Part shown: positions 54,830 to 62,411 of the stretch, piece after piece
Position numbering within the stretch: position 1 is the first letter of the stretch
Layout of the letters: every line of letters begins with the position of its first letter
NCBI GenBank assembly: GCA_947496215.1
Contig: CANMCF010000009.1
Coordinates: 110,452 to 174,451, forward strand
DNA: 64,000 bases
Source of the DNA: an uncultured Bizionia sp.
Lineage (GTDB): Bacteria > Bacteroidota > Bacteroidia > Flavobacteriales > Flavobacteriaceae
Reading direction: 5' to 3'
Translations under genes and position numbers: made by a program
The notes under the pieces: model-generated
Told to the model about the DNA's origin: nothing
Seen by the model: the letters and a program-made list of their open reading frames with translations, nothing else
Databases searched by the model: none

Positions 54830-56689
54830 TTAATTTTTATTTTCAATAGTCATTTCGATATAAACCATAAAACCATCTTCAGCATCAATTTTCAGAGTAC
54901 CTCCCATATTCTTTAATCTATCCTCTATATTTTTTAATCCCTTACCTATTTTATGGTTGGATTCACCTCCCTTACCATTATCTTTCATATTTAGAAACAA
55001 GGAGTTTTGATGTACAGCCATATGTAATTTAAACATAGACGCAGTTGAATGCTTTTTTGTGTTGATTGTACATTCTTTTATTATTAGCAACAACTCATAA
55101 AGTAAGTTTTCGTCAAGTAAATTTATTCTATCCATATTGTGGATCACAATATTTGTTTCCATGTCATTCCCTAAAATATTTTCGATTATTTCACCTACCC
55201 ATTTTGAAAATTCTTTCTCACTTAAATCAATAGACTTGACATCGTGTGAAAAATCTCTAACATTAAGATAAATTCTATTTAGTATAGAAAAAAAATAAGA
55301 CTTGCTAAAGCCCTTTTTGGAGCTTTCCTCAAGTATGATTTTAGCTTCAAAAATATCATTGGCCACCTCATCATGCAACTTTTTTGAAAGCTTGTTGCGT
55401 TCTTTGTTTTTAGCTTTTAAAACTTCTAACTCTTGACTTTTCTTAAGTTTACTCAGTTTCTCTTTACCAAGAATCGTTTGGAGTTTGATTTTTTTTGTAT
55501 AAAAATAAATTAGTCCAAAAACCAACAAAATCAAGATTATTGAAATGAATATGTACTGTGTTTTTTCTTTTTTTTCTTTGTTTATGATAATCTCTTTGTT
55601 TTCCAATTTGATTTGGTTCTCTTTAACTAGAAATTTGGTTTCCAAACTTGCCTTCAACTCGTTCTTTTCGAAGGCAAAAAGACTATCATGCAGACTTATG
55701 TACTTATTCAAATAGCGTTCTTCAGAACTAGCAATGTTTTGCCTAGCGTAATAATTGGATTTTTTAAGATAGACATCCTTTAACAAATGATGTTCTTGGG
55801 ATTCAACAAATTCCTTTTCGGCTAAATCCAGATACGTAAACTCATTTGGATCATTTCTTCTTTTTGAAAGAATTGCCATATAGTAATAGTATTCGCCCAA
55901 TATGACTTCTGACTGGACTTTTCTCCGCATCTCATCACTCAACTCAAAATACTTCTCAGCATTCTTTAAATCTCCAAGAAACAAATAGTTTCGGCCAGCC
56001 TTTAAATAAGCAAATGCAAGATTCACATCACTCTTACTGGCATTTTCATCAATGCTTTTCAAAATGTACTGCAACGCTTTATCGTATTCCTTTTTATTGA
56101 AGTATAACCCTTCAAGCCCCCGATAAATACCAATTGTGTTATCTCCCACAAATGATAGCCCTTTTAAATAAAACTCTTCTGCTTTGTCAAAATCTCTACT
56201 TTCATAATAGACTTGTCCTAAAAATTGATACAACAATGTTTTGTGTCTATCTTTTTTCGCGTAATTCAAAGCTTCGTACAATAATTTCAATAAATCTTCA
56301 TTTTCCTTATGGGAAGAATCTAAGTTTGAATAATTTATGACTGCACTTATAAAGTGTTTTTTTTCAGGGATGTTTCTAGCGATTTTAATCGCTTCATAAA
56401 AATAAAGCCTAGCAGAATCTGGTTCTTTCTTCAAGGTAAAAGCCACCCCTAGACATTGCTTGGCATTCATTCTTTGTTTGACATCCTTGCTTTGCAACAA
56501 TATGTACTGGGCTCTTTCCAGGGATTCATTTGGAGGAATCTCGAGAACATCTTTAAAGAAAAGAATTCTTAGACTATCGAATTTTCTTGTTTGATAAAAT
56601 TCATCTTTTGTTTGGGCATAGCCTACTGTTTGGTAAAGAGCAATACTTATCACAAACAAATATCCAATAACTGGATTTTTACGTTTCAT
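54830..56689 (-). CDS. TPR sensor histidine kinase (NarL/LuxR-partner type)
   Basis: The protein has 619 residues. ATG 56689 gives a signal peptide (IGYLFVISIALYQTVGYAQ). Residues 40-330 hold TPR-type repeats (DFDKAEEFYLKGLSFV, EYDKALQYILKSID, DLKNAEKYFELSDEM). Then a membrane helix (YIFISIILILLVFGLIYFY), a Lys-rich coiled coil and a dimerisation helix with the phospho-acceptor His in LSKKLHDEVANDI, as in HisKA_3-like kinases. The ATPase has ECTINTKKHS, DNGKGG and KGLKNIEDRLKNMGG. The NarL-type regulator at 59155, separated by the S74 gene, is the probable partner. Confidence 0.88.
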   Translation of the reverse strand: MKRKNPVIGYLFVISIALYQTVGYAQTKDEFYQTRKFDSLRILFFKDVLEIPPNESLERAQYILLQSKDVKQRMNAKQCLGVAFTLKKEPDSARLYFYEAIKIARNIPEKKHFISAVINYSNLDSSHKENEDLLKLLYEALNYAKKDRHKTLLYQFLGQVYYESRDFDKAEEFYLKGLSFVGDNTIGIYRGLEGLYFNKKEYDKALQYILKSIDENASKSDVNLAFAYLKAGRNYLFLGDLKNAEKYFELSDEMRRKVQSEVILGEYYYYMAILSKRRNDPNEFTYLDLAEKEFVESQEHHLLKDVYLKKSNYYARQNIASSEERYLNKYISLHDSLFAFEKNELKASLETKFLVKENQIKLENKEIIINKEKKEKTQYIFISIILILLVFGLIYFYTKKIKLQTILGKEKLSKLKKSQELEVLKAKNKERNKLSKKLHDEVANDIFEAKIILEESSKKGFSKSYFFSILNRIYLNVRDFSHDVKSIDLSEKEFSKWVGEIIENILGNDMETNIVIHNMDRINLLDENLLYELLLIIKECTINTKKHSTASMFKLHMAVHQNSLFLNMKDNGKGGESNHKIGKGLKNIEDRLKNMGGTLKIDAEDGFMVYIEMTIENKN

Positions 56690-57123
56690 ATTTCTTTTCG
56701 ACTTGAAAACATAGTGTTGAGATGTCATTGTTTTTACTATTAAATGGTAATGGTCCTGTCCGTTTTTTATGTACCTAATTCTCTTTTCTTAAAAAAATAA
56801 TATTTGTCTATCCTTATAAATCAGAGCCCATAACATAAAATACGCCTTTTTTATTTATCTCCATAATCACACAAAAAAATAACTTAAAGGCAACACAATT
56901 GAATTGTCCTTATAAATTAGATTCAATCTAGCAACAGACTGTTTCTTCAACAAAAGCCCAAAGGAGACTAATCAACCTTTTGCCAATCATTAACACACTT
57001 CATAAGAAGCAATCTTCATAGGCAATGGAAATATCTTATGGGCTTTTGAAAAGAATAAAACAAATAAAACTCAATATATGAATCGATCAAGTATGACCAT
57101 ACCATAGTGTATGTAATAGGGGT
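56690..57123. other. Intergenic region with long-range inverted repeat
   Basis: 434 bases without ORF. CAAAAGCCCA (56951-56960) and TGGGCTTTTG (57039-57048) are perfect complements 78 bases apart; between them TTGCC/GGCAA and CTTC/GAAG can nest. This lies just after the S74 gene on its strand and may be a structured 3' UTR, terminator or small RNA. Confidence 0.4.
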
Positions 57124-58281
57124 TCATCTCTTAACAAGCATTTGTCTCAATAATTCAATTTCTTCTTGCTGTTCTTGTATTGCTTTGACTAAAACTGGAA
57201 TCAACTCTGAATAATTCATTCCCAATCTATCATTTTCTACCAAAGTATAACTGTTAGGATTGTTTTCATCCAATATTTTCCATTCGTGCGTCTTAACAAC
57301 TTCTGGGACTATTTCTAAAACGTCTTGGGCCAAAAATCCCAATTTAGTCTCTTTTTGAGTTTCCAAAATTGAGGTATCACCAATTGTTTCCTTTTTCCAT
57401 TGATAACTGACTGGTTTAAGTTTCATTATTTCATCTATACCATAATCCATCTCTACAATGTTCTTTTTTAAATTTTTGTCGGATGTTTGAATCATACCAT
57501 TTACAGCATAAACCGAAGACCATCTATTTTGGGCAGATCCCAAAGTGTTGCTTCCATCTATTAAAGGCACAAAACTAACACTACTGCCCAAGGTCGCTTC
57601 ACCATCAACAAGATATTCAATTGATCCAATTCCCATTGCTGTTCCTCTTGAGCTAACTCCATCATAAAACTTAACGACATAGTCAGTATACCCCGTAAAA
57701 CCACTAATGTCATACAAAGCGCCATCATCCAAAAGAGTTCCAAATTCATGACCAACGCGAAATACGTCTTGATTGAAATCTGAGAAAAAAATAACATCTC
57801 TTGATAATCCATGCCCTATGAAATCACCTAAATAATCAAACTCTATGACGTCTCTGTCCAAACCTCCAATGTTGGCTTGAAGATTGAAATCACTAAAAAA
57901 ATCAACACTTTTTATAGACAATGAATTAGAATTCAAAGTTATCAATGTGTTTTCGGTAAGGTTGCCTCCTAGCTTTGCGACATTGCCACTTTCGTATAAA
58001 CCATTTGTAAAACCATAATTGGATTTTAGTGGCAACCATTGTGTTCCTGAATAATACCAAAAACCAAAAGCATTGTCGGTTTGATATACAAGAAGTCCGG
58101 TAGCTGGGATGTTTATCGTGTTCTTTTGAGCTTCTGTCACTCTTGGAAGCAAAAGACCTGTATTTGAACTTTCAATATGCAAAGACGAACTAGGATCTGG
58201 AGTTGTTGTACCTATTCCGACTTGCGACAATAGACAATTGCACGTTAAAATATAGCAAATTACAATAATGACATTTTTCAT
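57124..58281 (-). CDS. Tail-fibre-like protein with C-terminal Peptidase S74 intramolecular chaperone
   Basis: The protein has 385 residues. A signal peptide (VIIVICYILTCNCLLSQ) is followed by VGIGTTTPDPSSSLHI, the usual start of Bacteroidota fibre-like exported proteins. A beta-repeat middle is followed by the S74 domain from about residue 265: SDKNLKKNI with catalytic S267 and K272, then LGFLAQDVLEIVPEVV and MNYSELIPVLVKAI, ending in a coiled coil (IQEQQEEIELLRQML). S74 domains trimerise, then cut themselves off phage fibres. Here the protein is secreted. It lies between a kinase and a NarL regulator. Confidence 0.9.
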   Translation of the reverse strand: MKNVIIVICYILTCNCLLSQVGIGTTTPDPSSSLHIESSNTGLLLPRVTEAQKNTINIPATGLLVYQTDNAFGFWYYSGTQWLPLKSNYGFTNGLYESGNVAKLGGNLTENTLITLNSNSLSIKSVDFFSDFNLQANIGGLDRDVIEFDYLGDFIGHGLSRDVIFFSDFNQDVFRVGHEFGTLLDDGALYDISGFTGYTDYVVKFYDGVSSRGTAMGIGSIEYLVDGEATLGSSVSFVPLIDGSNTLGSAQNRWSSVYAVNGMIQTSDKNLKKNIVEMDYGIDEIMKLKPVSYQWKKETIGDTSILETQKETKLGFLAQDVLEIVPEVVKTHEWKILDENNPNSYTLVENDRLGMNYSELIPVLVKAIQEQQEEIELLRQMLVKR

Positions 58282-58293
58282 AGTAGTAGGGAT

Positions 58294-58337
58294 TAAATGT
58301 TTGTTTTACAAATATTTCACTAATAATCAAACATTTA
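58294..58337. promoter_or_regulatory. Inverted repeat upstream of the S74 gene
   Basis: TAAATGTTTG (58294-58303) and CAAACATTTA (58328-58337) are perfect 10-bp inverted repeats with a 24-bp spacer, 13-56 bp before the start codon. The half-site contains TTAAATG, which is also in the repeat in front of the NarL-type regulator gene. Confidence 0.4.
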
Positions 58338-58531
58338 CCCATGGTTTTCATCAGTTATGATCATTTTCACCTCAATAGATCATAAAGCATTTAACTCGAA
58401 TCGATTTTATTGTTTTTCAAATTCCCATTGAGTATGAAGTAACAATCCATTGAATCATTGAACAATGTTTTTTTCAATCACAAAATCAACCTGCCATTCA
58501 GCAAATGATGCTCTGTAAGACATATCATATA

Positions 58532-59155
58532 TTATAGCACTTGATTAATTATACAGTATTTAACCAATCCGACTACATTTTTAGCTCCTGTCTTCGTTAA
58601 AAGGTTTCTGCGGTGTTCTTCGACTGTAGATATAGATATATTAAGTAATTTAGCAATTTCCTTTGTAGTTTTTTCATTGAGTATGTGAGACAATACATCC
58701 AACTCTCTCTTCGTGAAGCTCACTTCGACGCTATCATCAAAAACAGCGGCTTTTCTTTCTACTTTATGCACCCAATCCGGAAAATAAAATCTCCCATCAA
58801 GAATATGACGGATTGCTTGCAATAAATCCAGAATAGAAGATGATTTATTGATATATCCATTGACATCCAACTTAAAAAGCTGAGTAATCAGGGAGTCATT
58901 TGAATGCGTAGACAGCACCAATATTTTTACTGGAGTTGGAGCCGTTTTACGAATTGCCTTTATAAAGTCAATTCCATTTAGTTTAGGCATTTCAATATCT
59001 GTAATGACTAAAGAAATATCATTCTTTGGAATAATTTTTAGAGCTAAATTCGCATCATCACAGGTAATCACTTCATAATCGTTGTCTTCCAAAAGTGTTC
59101 TCAAACTTTCAGATACAGTTTTATGATCTTCGACTAAAAGAATTTTGAATTGCAT
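58532..59155 (-). CDS. NarL/FixJ-family response regulator
   Basis: The protein has 207 residues. ATG 59155 starts the receiver domain (MQFKILLVEDHKTV); longer starts (59167, 59200) would overlap the inverted repeat. Phospho-acceptor Asp is in LVITDIEMPKLNG, then VLSTHSND and GYINKSS. LuxR-type HTH: SFTKRELDVLSHILNEKTTKEIAKLLNISISTVEEHRRNL. Likely partner of the TPR kinase at 54830 and possible regulator of the S74 gene between them. Confidence 0.93.
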   Translation of the reverse strand: MQFKILLVEDHKTVSESLRTLLEDNDYEVITCDDANLALKIIPKNDISLVITDIEMPKLNGIDFIKAIRKTAPTPVKILVLSTHSNDSLITQLFKLDVNGYINKSSSILDLLQAIRHILDGRFYFPDWVHKVERKAAVFDDSVEVSFTKRELDVLSHILNEKTTKEIAKLLNISISTVEEHRRNLLTKTGAKNVVGLVKYCIINQVL

Positions 59156-59477
59156 ATCAACAAACATTGCATTTAACTCTAATATAATGTTTTTCAACAA
59201 TTTATTTAAGTTAAATGCAATTAAATATCTAGACTTTGAGTAATTATACCCAATGGGCTTTTTAAAGAACTAGACTTACCTAGTTGGATCGAAAAGATAT
59301 TATTTGACTTTGAATTATGGAAAACACAAAAAAGAATGTCTTTATTTCATTTAAGAAAAAGACTGTAAAGTTAAGCCCCATGTCATACTGCTGCTCGATC
59401 CCAATGGATTAAACATTGTATCTTTGGAGGAAGCTAGCCTTCAACGAAGAAAGCCCTTTACATCAAGCATGATTAAA
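59156..59477. other. Intergenic region between the OmpA-like and NarL-regulator genes
   Basis: 322 bases without ORF, with the regulator's upstream inverted repeat at one end. A sequence ATGGGCTTTTTAAAGAA (59253-59269) closely resembles ATGGGCTTTTGAAAAGAA at 57038-57055, so near-direct repeats flank the regulator/S74 pair. Confidence 0.4.
59167..59220. promoter_or_regulatory. Perfect 12-bp inverted repeat upstream of the NarL-type regulator
   Basis: TTGCATTTAACT (59167-59178) and AGTTAAATGCAA (59209-59220) are separated by 30 bp, ending 12 bp before the ATG. NarL-type proteins bind paired half-sites, so autoregulation is plausible. Confidence 0.5.
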
Positions 59478-61454
59478 TCATGGGGTCTCACAAACTTTTC
59501 CATCTATACTCTTAATAATAAATTCACTTCTACAATTTTTCAACAATTCCTCTTCATTGCAGTTATGTGATTGCCTTCCCGAACATGCGCAATCATTGAG
59601 TAATCTTTCTTCTCCAAAACCTATGGTTGTCAATCTATCCGAACTAACTCCATTAGCAACAAAATAGGATTTTGTTGACTTTGCTCGATTTTCACTCAAT
59701 TGTTTGTTATACTGTTTACTTCCTCTACAATCGGTATGAGATCGTATCTCTAAAATCATATTAGTATGCTCTTTCAATACTACAAGTATTTTTTGTAGCT
59801 CAATCTCTGCATCATCACGTATGTCATATTTATCGTAGTCAAAATATATTATTGGAATACCCAAAAGCTGAGCCAAATCAGCACAGGGTTTCATGGGTAA
59901 TTCTTCTTTTCTCAAGGATATGTCTTTAGTAATGACATCATCAAATGTCGAAGGAGCTGTAAATCGTTCTTCCGAAGCAACATACCCTACTCTTACTCCT
60001 CTGACAATATATTCTTCATCACAAGAAACTTCAAAGCTATAGATACCATTCTCATCCACTTTAACTTCCTTTAATTTATTCCCTTTCTCATCAAATAAAA
60101 ACACAGTTGCCTCTAAAAGTATTATCCCTGAGTTTTGTTCTTTTATTTTTCCTCTTATGATGTTCTTGCATTCACTTATCTTGAAATTGTAAATATCATC
60201 ACCTCCTTTACCTCCTATCCTATTGGAAGAAACATACCCTTCTGCTCCCATTGCATTTTCAAAATAAGCAAAATCATCCATCGGACTGTTTATTGGTTGA
60301 CCTAAGTTTTCGACAGTAATTTCTTGATCGTTGTTTATTTTTTTTTCAAACCCTCTAATGACAAAGACATCTAAACCTCCAAGCCCAGGATATCCATTCG
60401 AAGCAAAAAACAAATCCCCTTTCACATTTACAAATGGGTAGTTTTCCTGTCCTTCCGTATTGATTTTTACTCCCAAATTTTCTGGGTCGCCAAGTGTTCC
60501 ATCTGTAAACACATCTGCAACATAAAGATCAGACATCCCATAAGATCCATCCATATCCGATGAAAAATAAATTTTGGTCCCTTCTTTGTTGATACTTGGA
60601 TGTGCTATGCTGTAATTTAAACTGTTAAAATGTACAGGAGTTACTTTCTCCCATTCATTTCGTTCGTTTAATCGTGCTTTAAATATTTGAAGCCTGTTAA
60701 TGCCTTTTTTATCTATTCTTACTCGTTTATTTAAAAAATTGTTTCGAGTAAAATAAATTGTTTTCTGATCTGGACTGAAACATACTGAAGATTCATGATA
60801 TACAGAATTGATCTTGTCAGAAAAACTAGATACATTTTCAAATAGATTGGATGTCCCTTTCTCGACTTTATATAAATCCAAATAAGGTTCTTCATTCCAT
60901 TCATGTACTTTACCTCCTCCTCTTGTTGAAGCGAAAACAAGCGACTCTTCTAATAAGGCTACACCAAAGTCCGATAATGGCGAATTGAAATTAGCGTTGC
61001 TTAATTCAATATGCTTATTGTCAATTTGTCTAATCTTATCCAAATAATCTTTCTCATGTAAAAATGTCTTACTCCTTGAGTCTGCAGGTTTGTTTTCAAT
61101 AAATTTCTGCATCCATTTATCAGCTTCTTCATATGACTCAGTAGCCTTGAGTGACAAAGAATATCTGAAATAATATTCTGGATCAATTTTCTCATCAAGT
61201 TGAACTAGCTTTCCGTACCATTTTGAAGCTTCCTTATAATTGCTATTGAAGTAATACGAATTCCCTAGTTTCATAAATAATTCAGGAGATTCATAGCCTT
61301 TCTCAGCAACTTTCAATAAAATTTCAGTCGTTTTCACATAAGAATAATTCTTATAGTCATTCTCCGTTTTTTCGTTTATTGGATTTTCTTGAGAAAAATT
61401 TTTAATTGATAGCAATAATACTAAAATCAACAATAACCTATTTTGTGTTTTCAT
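59478..61454 (-). CDS. OmpA-family protein with TPR, PD40 propeller and carboxypeptidase-regulatory domains (PorE-like)
   Basis: The protein has 658 residues with a signal peptide (RLLLILVLLLSIKNFSQ). TPR part about 30-150, then WD40/PD40-like repeats (IYFTRNNF, IYFSSDMDGSYGMSDLYVA, LFFASNGYPGLGGLDVFV), a beta-sandwich (IRGKIKEQNSGIILLEATV) and a C-terminal OmpA domain (YFDYDKYDIRDDAEIEL, RSHTDCRGSKQYNKQLSENRA) that binds peptidoglycan. The layout equals PorE-type proteins that link T9SS-associated PorP to the cell wall. It begins 16 bp after porP and is in one operon with it. Confidence 0.92.
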   Translation of the reverse strand: MKTQNRLLLILVLLLSIKNFSQENPINEKTENDYKNYSYVKTTEILLKVAEKGYESPELFMKLGNSYYFNSNYKEASKWYGKLVQLDEKIDPEYYFRYSLSLKATESYEEADKWMQKFIENKPADSRSKTFLHEKDYLDKIRQIDNKHIELSNANFNSPLSDFGVALLEESLVFASTRGGGKVHEWNEEPYLDLYKVEKGTSNLFENVSSFSDKINSVYHESSVCFSPDQKTIYFTRNNFLNKRVRIDKKGINRLQIFKARLNERNEWEKVTPVHFNSLNYSIAHPSINKEGTKIYFSSDMDGSYGMSDLYVADVFTDGTLGDPENLGVKINTEGQENYPFVNVKGDLFFASNGYPGLGGLDVFVIRGFEKKINNDQEITVENLGQPINSPMDDFAYFENAMGAEGYVSSNRIGGKGGDDIYNFKISECKNIIRGKIKEQNSGIILLEATVFLFDEKGNKLKEVKVDENGIYSFEVSCDEEYIVRGVRVGYVASEERFTAPSTFDDVITKDISLRKEELPMKPCADLAQLLGIPIIYFDYDKYDIRDDAEIELQKILVVLKEHTNMILEIRSHTDCRGSKQYNKQLSENRAKSTKSYFVANGVSSDRLTTIGFGEERLLNDCACSGRQSHNCNEEELLKNCRSEFIIKSIDGKVCETP

Positions 61455-61470
61455 AACTTACCTGTATTAT

Positions 61471-62409
61471 TTAAAAGAATCTTGGCGTTAAAAATCTTGG
61501 TGTCTTCTTACTTAATTCAAAACGTAGCATAATTTCATGTGTACCACTATTGTACTTCTGTAATTGGGTCGTTGAGAAATCATATGAATAGCCTAAGAAG
61601 AGTTCATCGGATATTTGGAATCCTGCCAATCCACTAAAGGAGTCTTTATTTCTCCAACCTAATCCCAAAGTAAACTTCTCATTGAATAGAAAATTTGCAG
61701 ATAAATCTGTTACCATTGGAGCCCCAGACACAGATTTAAGTAAAAATGTAGGCTTGAACTTAGTATATCGATCTATATCAAAAACATACCCTCCAATTAA
61801 ATAGTAATGCATCTTTTCTTTAGCCAGCGATTCACTGAAATCATCATAGTGTTTGGTGTTAATCAAATTTGGTACAGACAAACCTAAATACCAATTTTCT
61901 GAATGCATGTAAAAACCAGTTCCAACAGTAGGTGAAAACAAATTCAAGTTTCTAGAAAAAGTTTCGTCTCCTAGAGTCTGATGGATTCCTTTGCTCCAAT
62001 CGGTTTTTAATTGATGAACTCCAGCTTTTACCCCAAAAGACAATTTTATATTGTCAATATAGCTTAACAAGATCGTGTAGCTAAAATTGGAATCAACATA
62101 TATTTCATCGGCTGGGCCAAGACCATCTTTAACAATGGTCATTCCCAAGCCAAAACGATCATTTCTCAAAGGTGTATGTATTCCCAAATTGATTGTTTCT
62201 GGCGCTCCATCTATACCTACCCATTGATTTCTGTATAAGGCCGATACACTTAAGACTTCTCGTTGTCCTGTATACCCGGGATTTACGACCATAGTATTAT
62301 ACATATACTGACTATACTGAGGGTCTTGTTGCGCCGAGGAATTCAGACTCCAAAACAAAGTCAATACAACTACTATCATGCTTATATTGTAATTTTTCAT
62401 TTTTTTCAT
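61471..62409 (-). CDS. PorP/SprF family type IX secretion-associated membrane protein
   Basis: The protein has 312 residues with a signal peptide (MIVVVLTLFWSLNSSAQ). It starts QDPQYSQYMYNTMVVNPGYTG, the hallmark of PorP/SprF, then forms an outer-membrane beta-barrel (e.g. SVSALYRNQWVGIDGAPET). PorP-like proteins attach T9SS type B cargo to the cell surface. It starts 2 bp after the adhesin stop. A second in-frame ATG (62400) is possible. Confidence 0.95.
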   Translation of the reverse strand: MKKMKNYNISMIVVVLTLFWSLNSSAQQDPQYSQYMYNTMVVNPGYTGQREVLSVSALYRNQWVGIDGAPETINLGIHTPLRNDRFGLGMTIVKDGLGPADEIYVDSNFSYTILLSYIDNIKLSFGVKAGVHQLKTDWSKGIHQTLGDETFSRNLNLFSPTVGTGFYMHSENWYLGLSVPNLINTKHYDDFSESLAKEKMHYYLIGGYVFDIDRYTKFKPTFLLKSVSGAPMVTDLSANFLFNEKFTLGLGWRNKDSFSGLAGFQISDELFLGYSYDFSTTQLQKYNSGTHEIMLRFELSKKTPRFLTPRFF

Positions 62410-62411
62410 TT

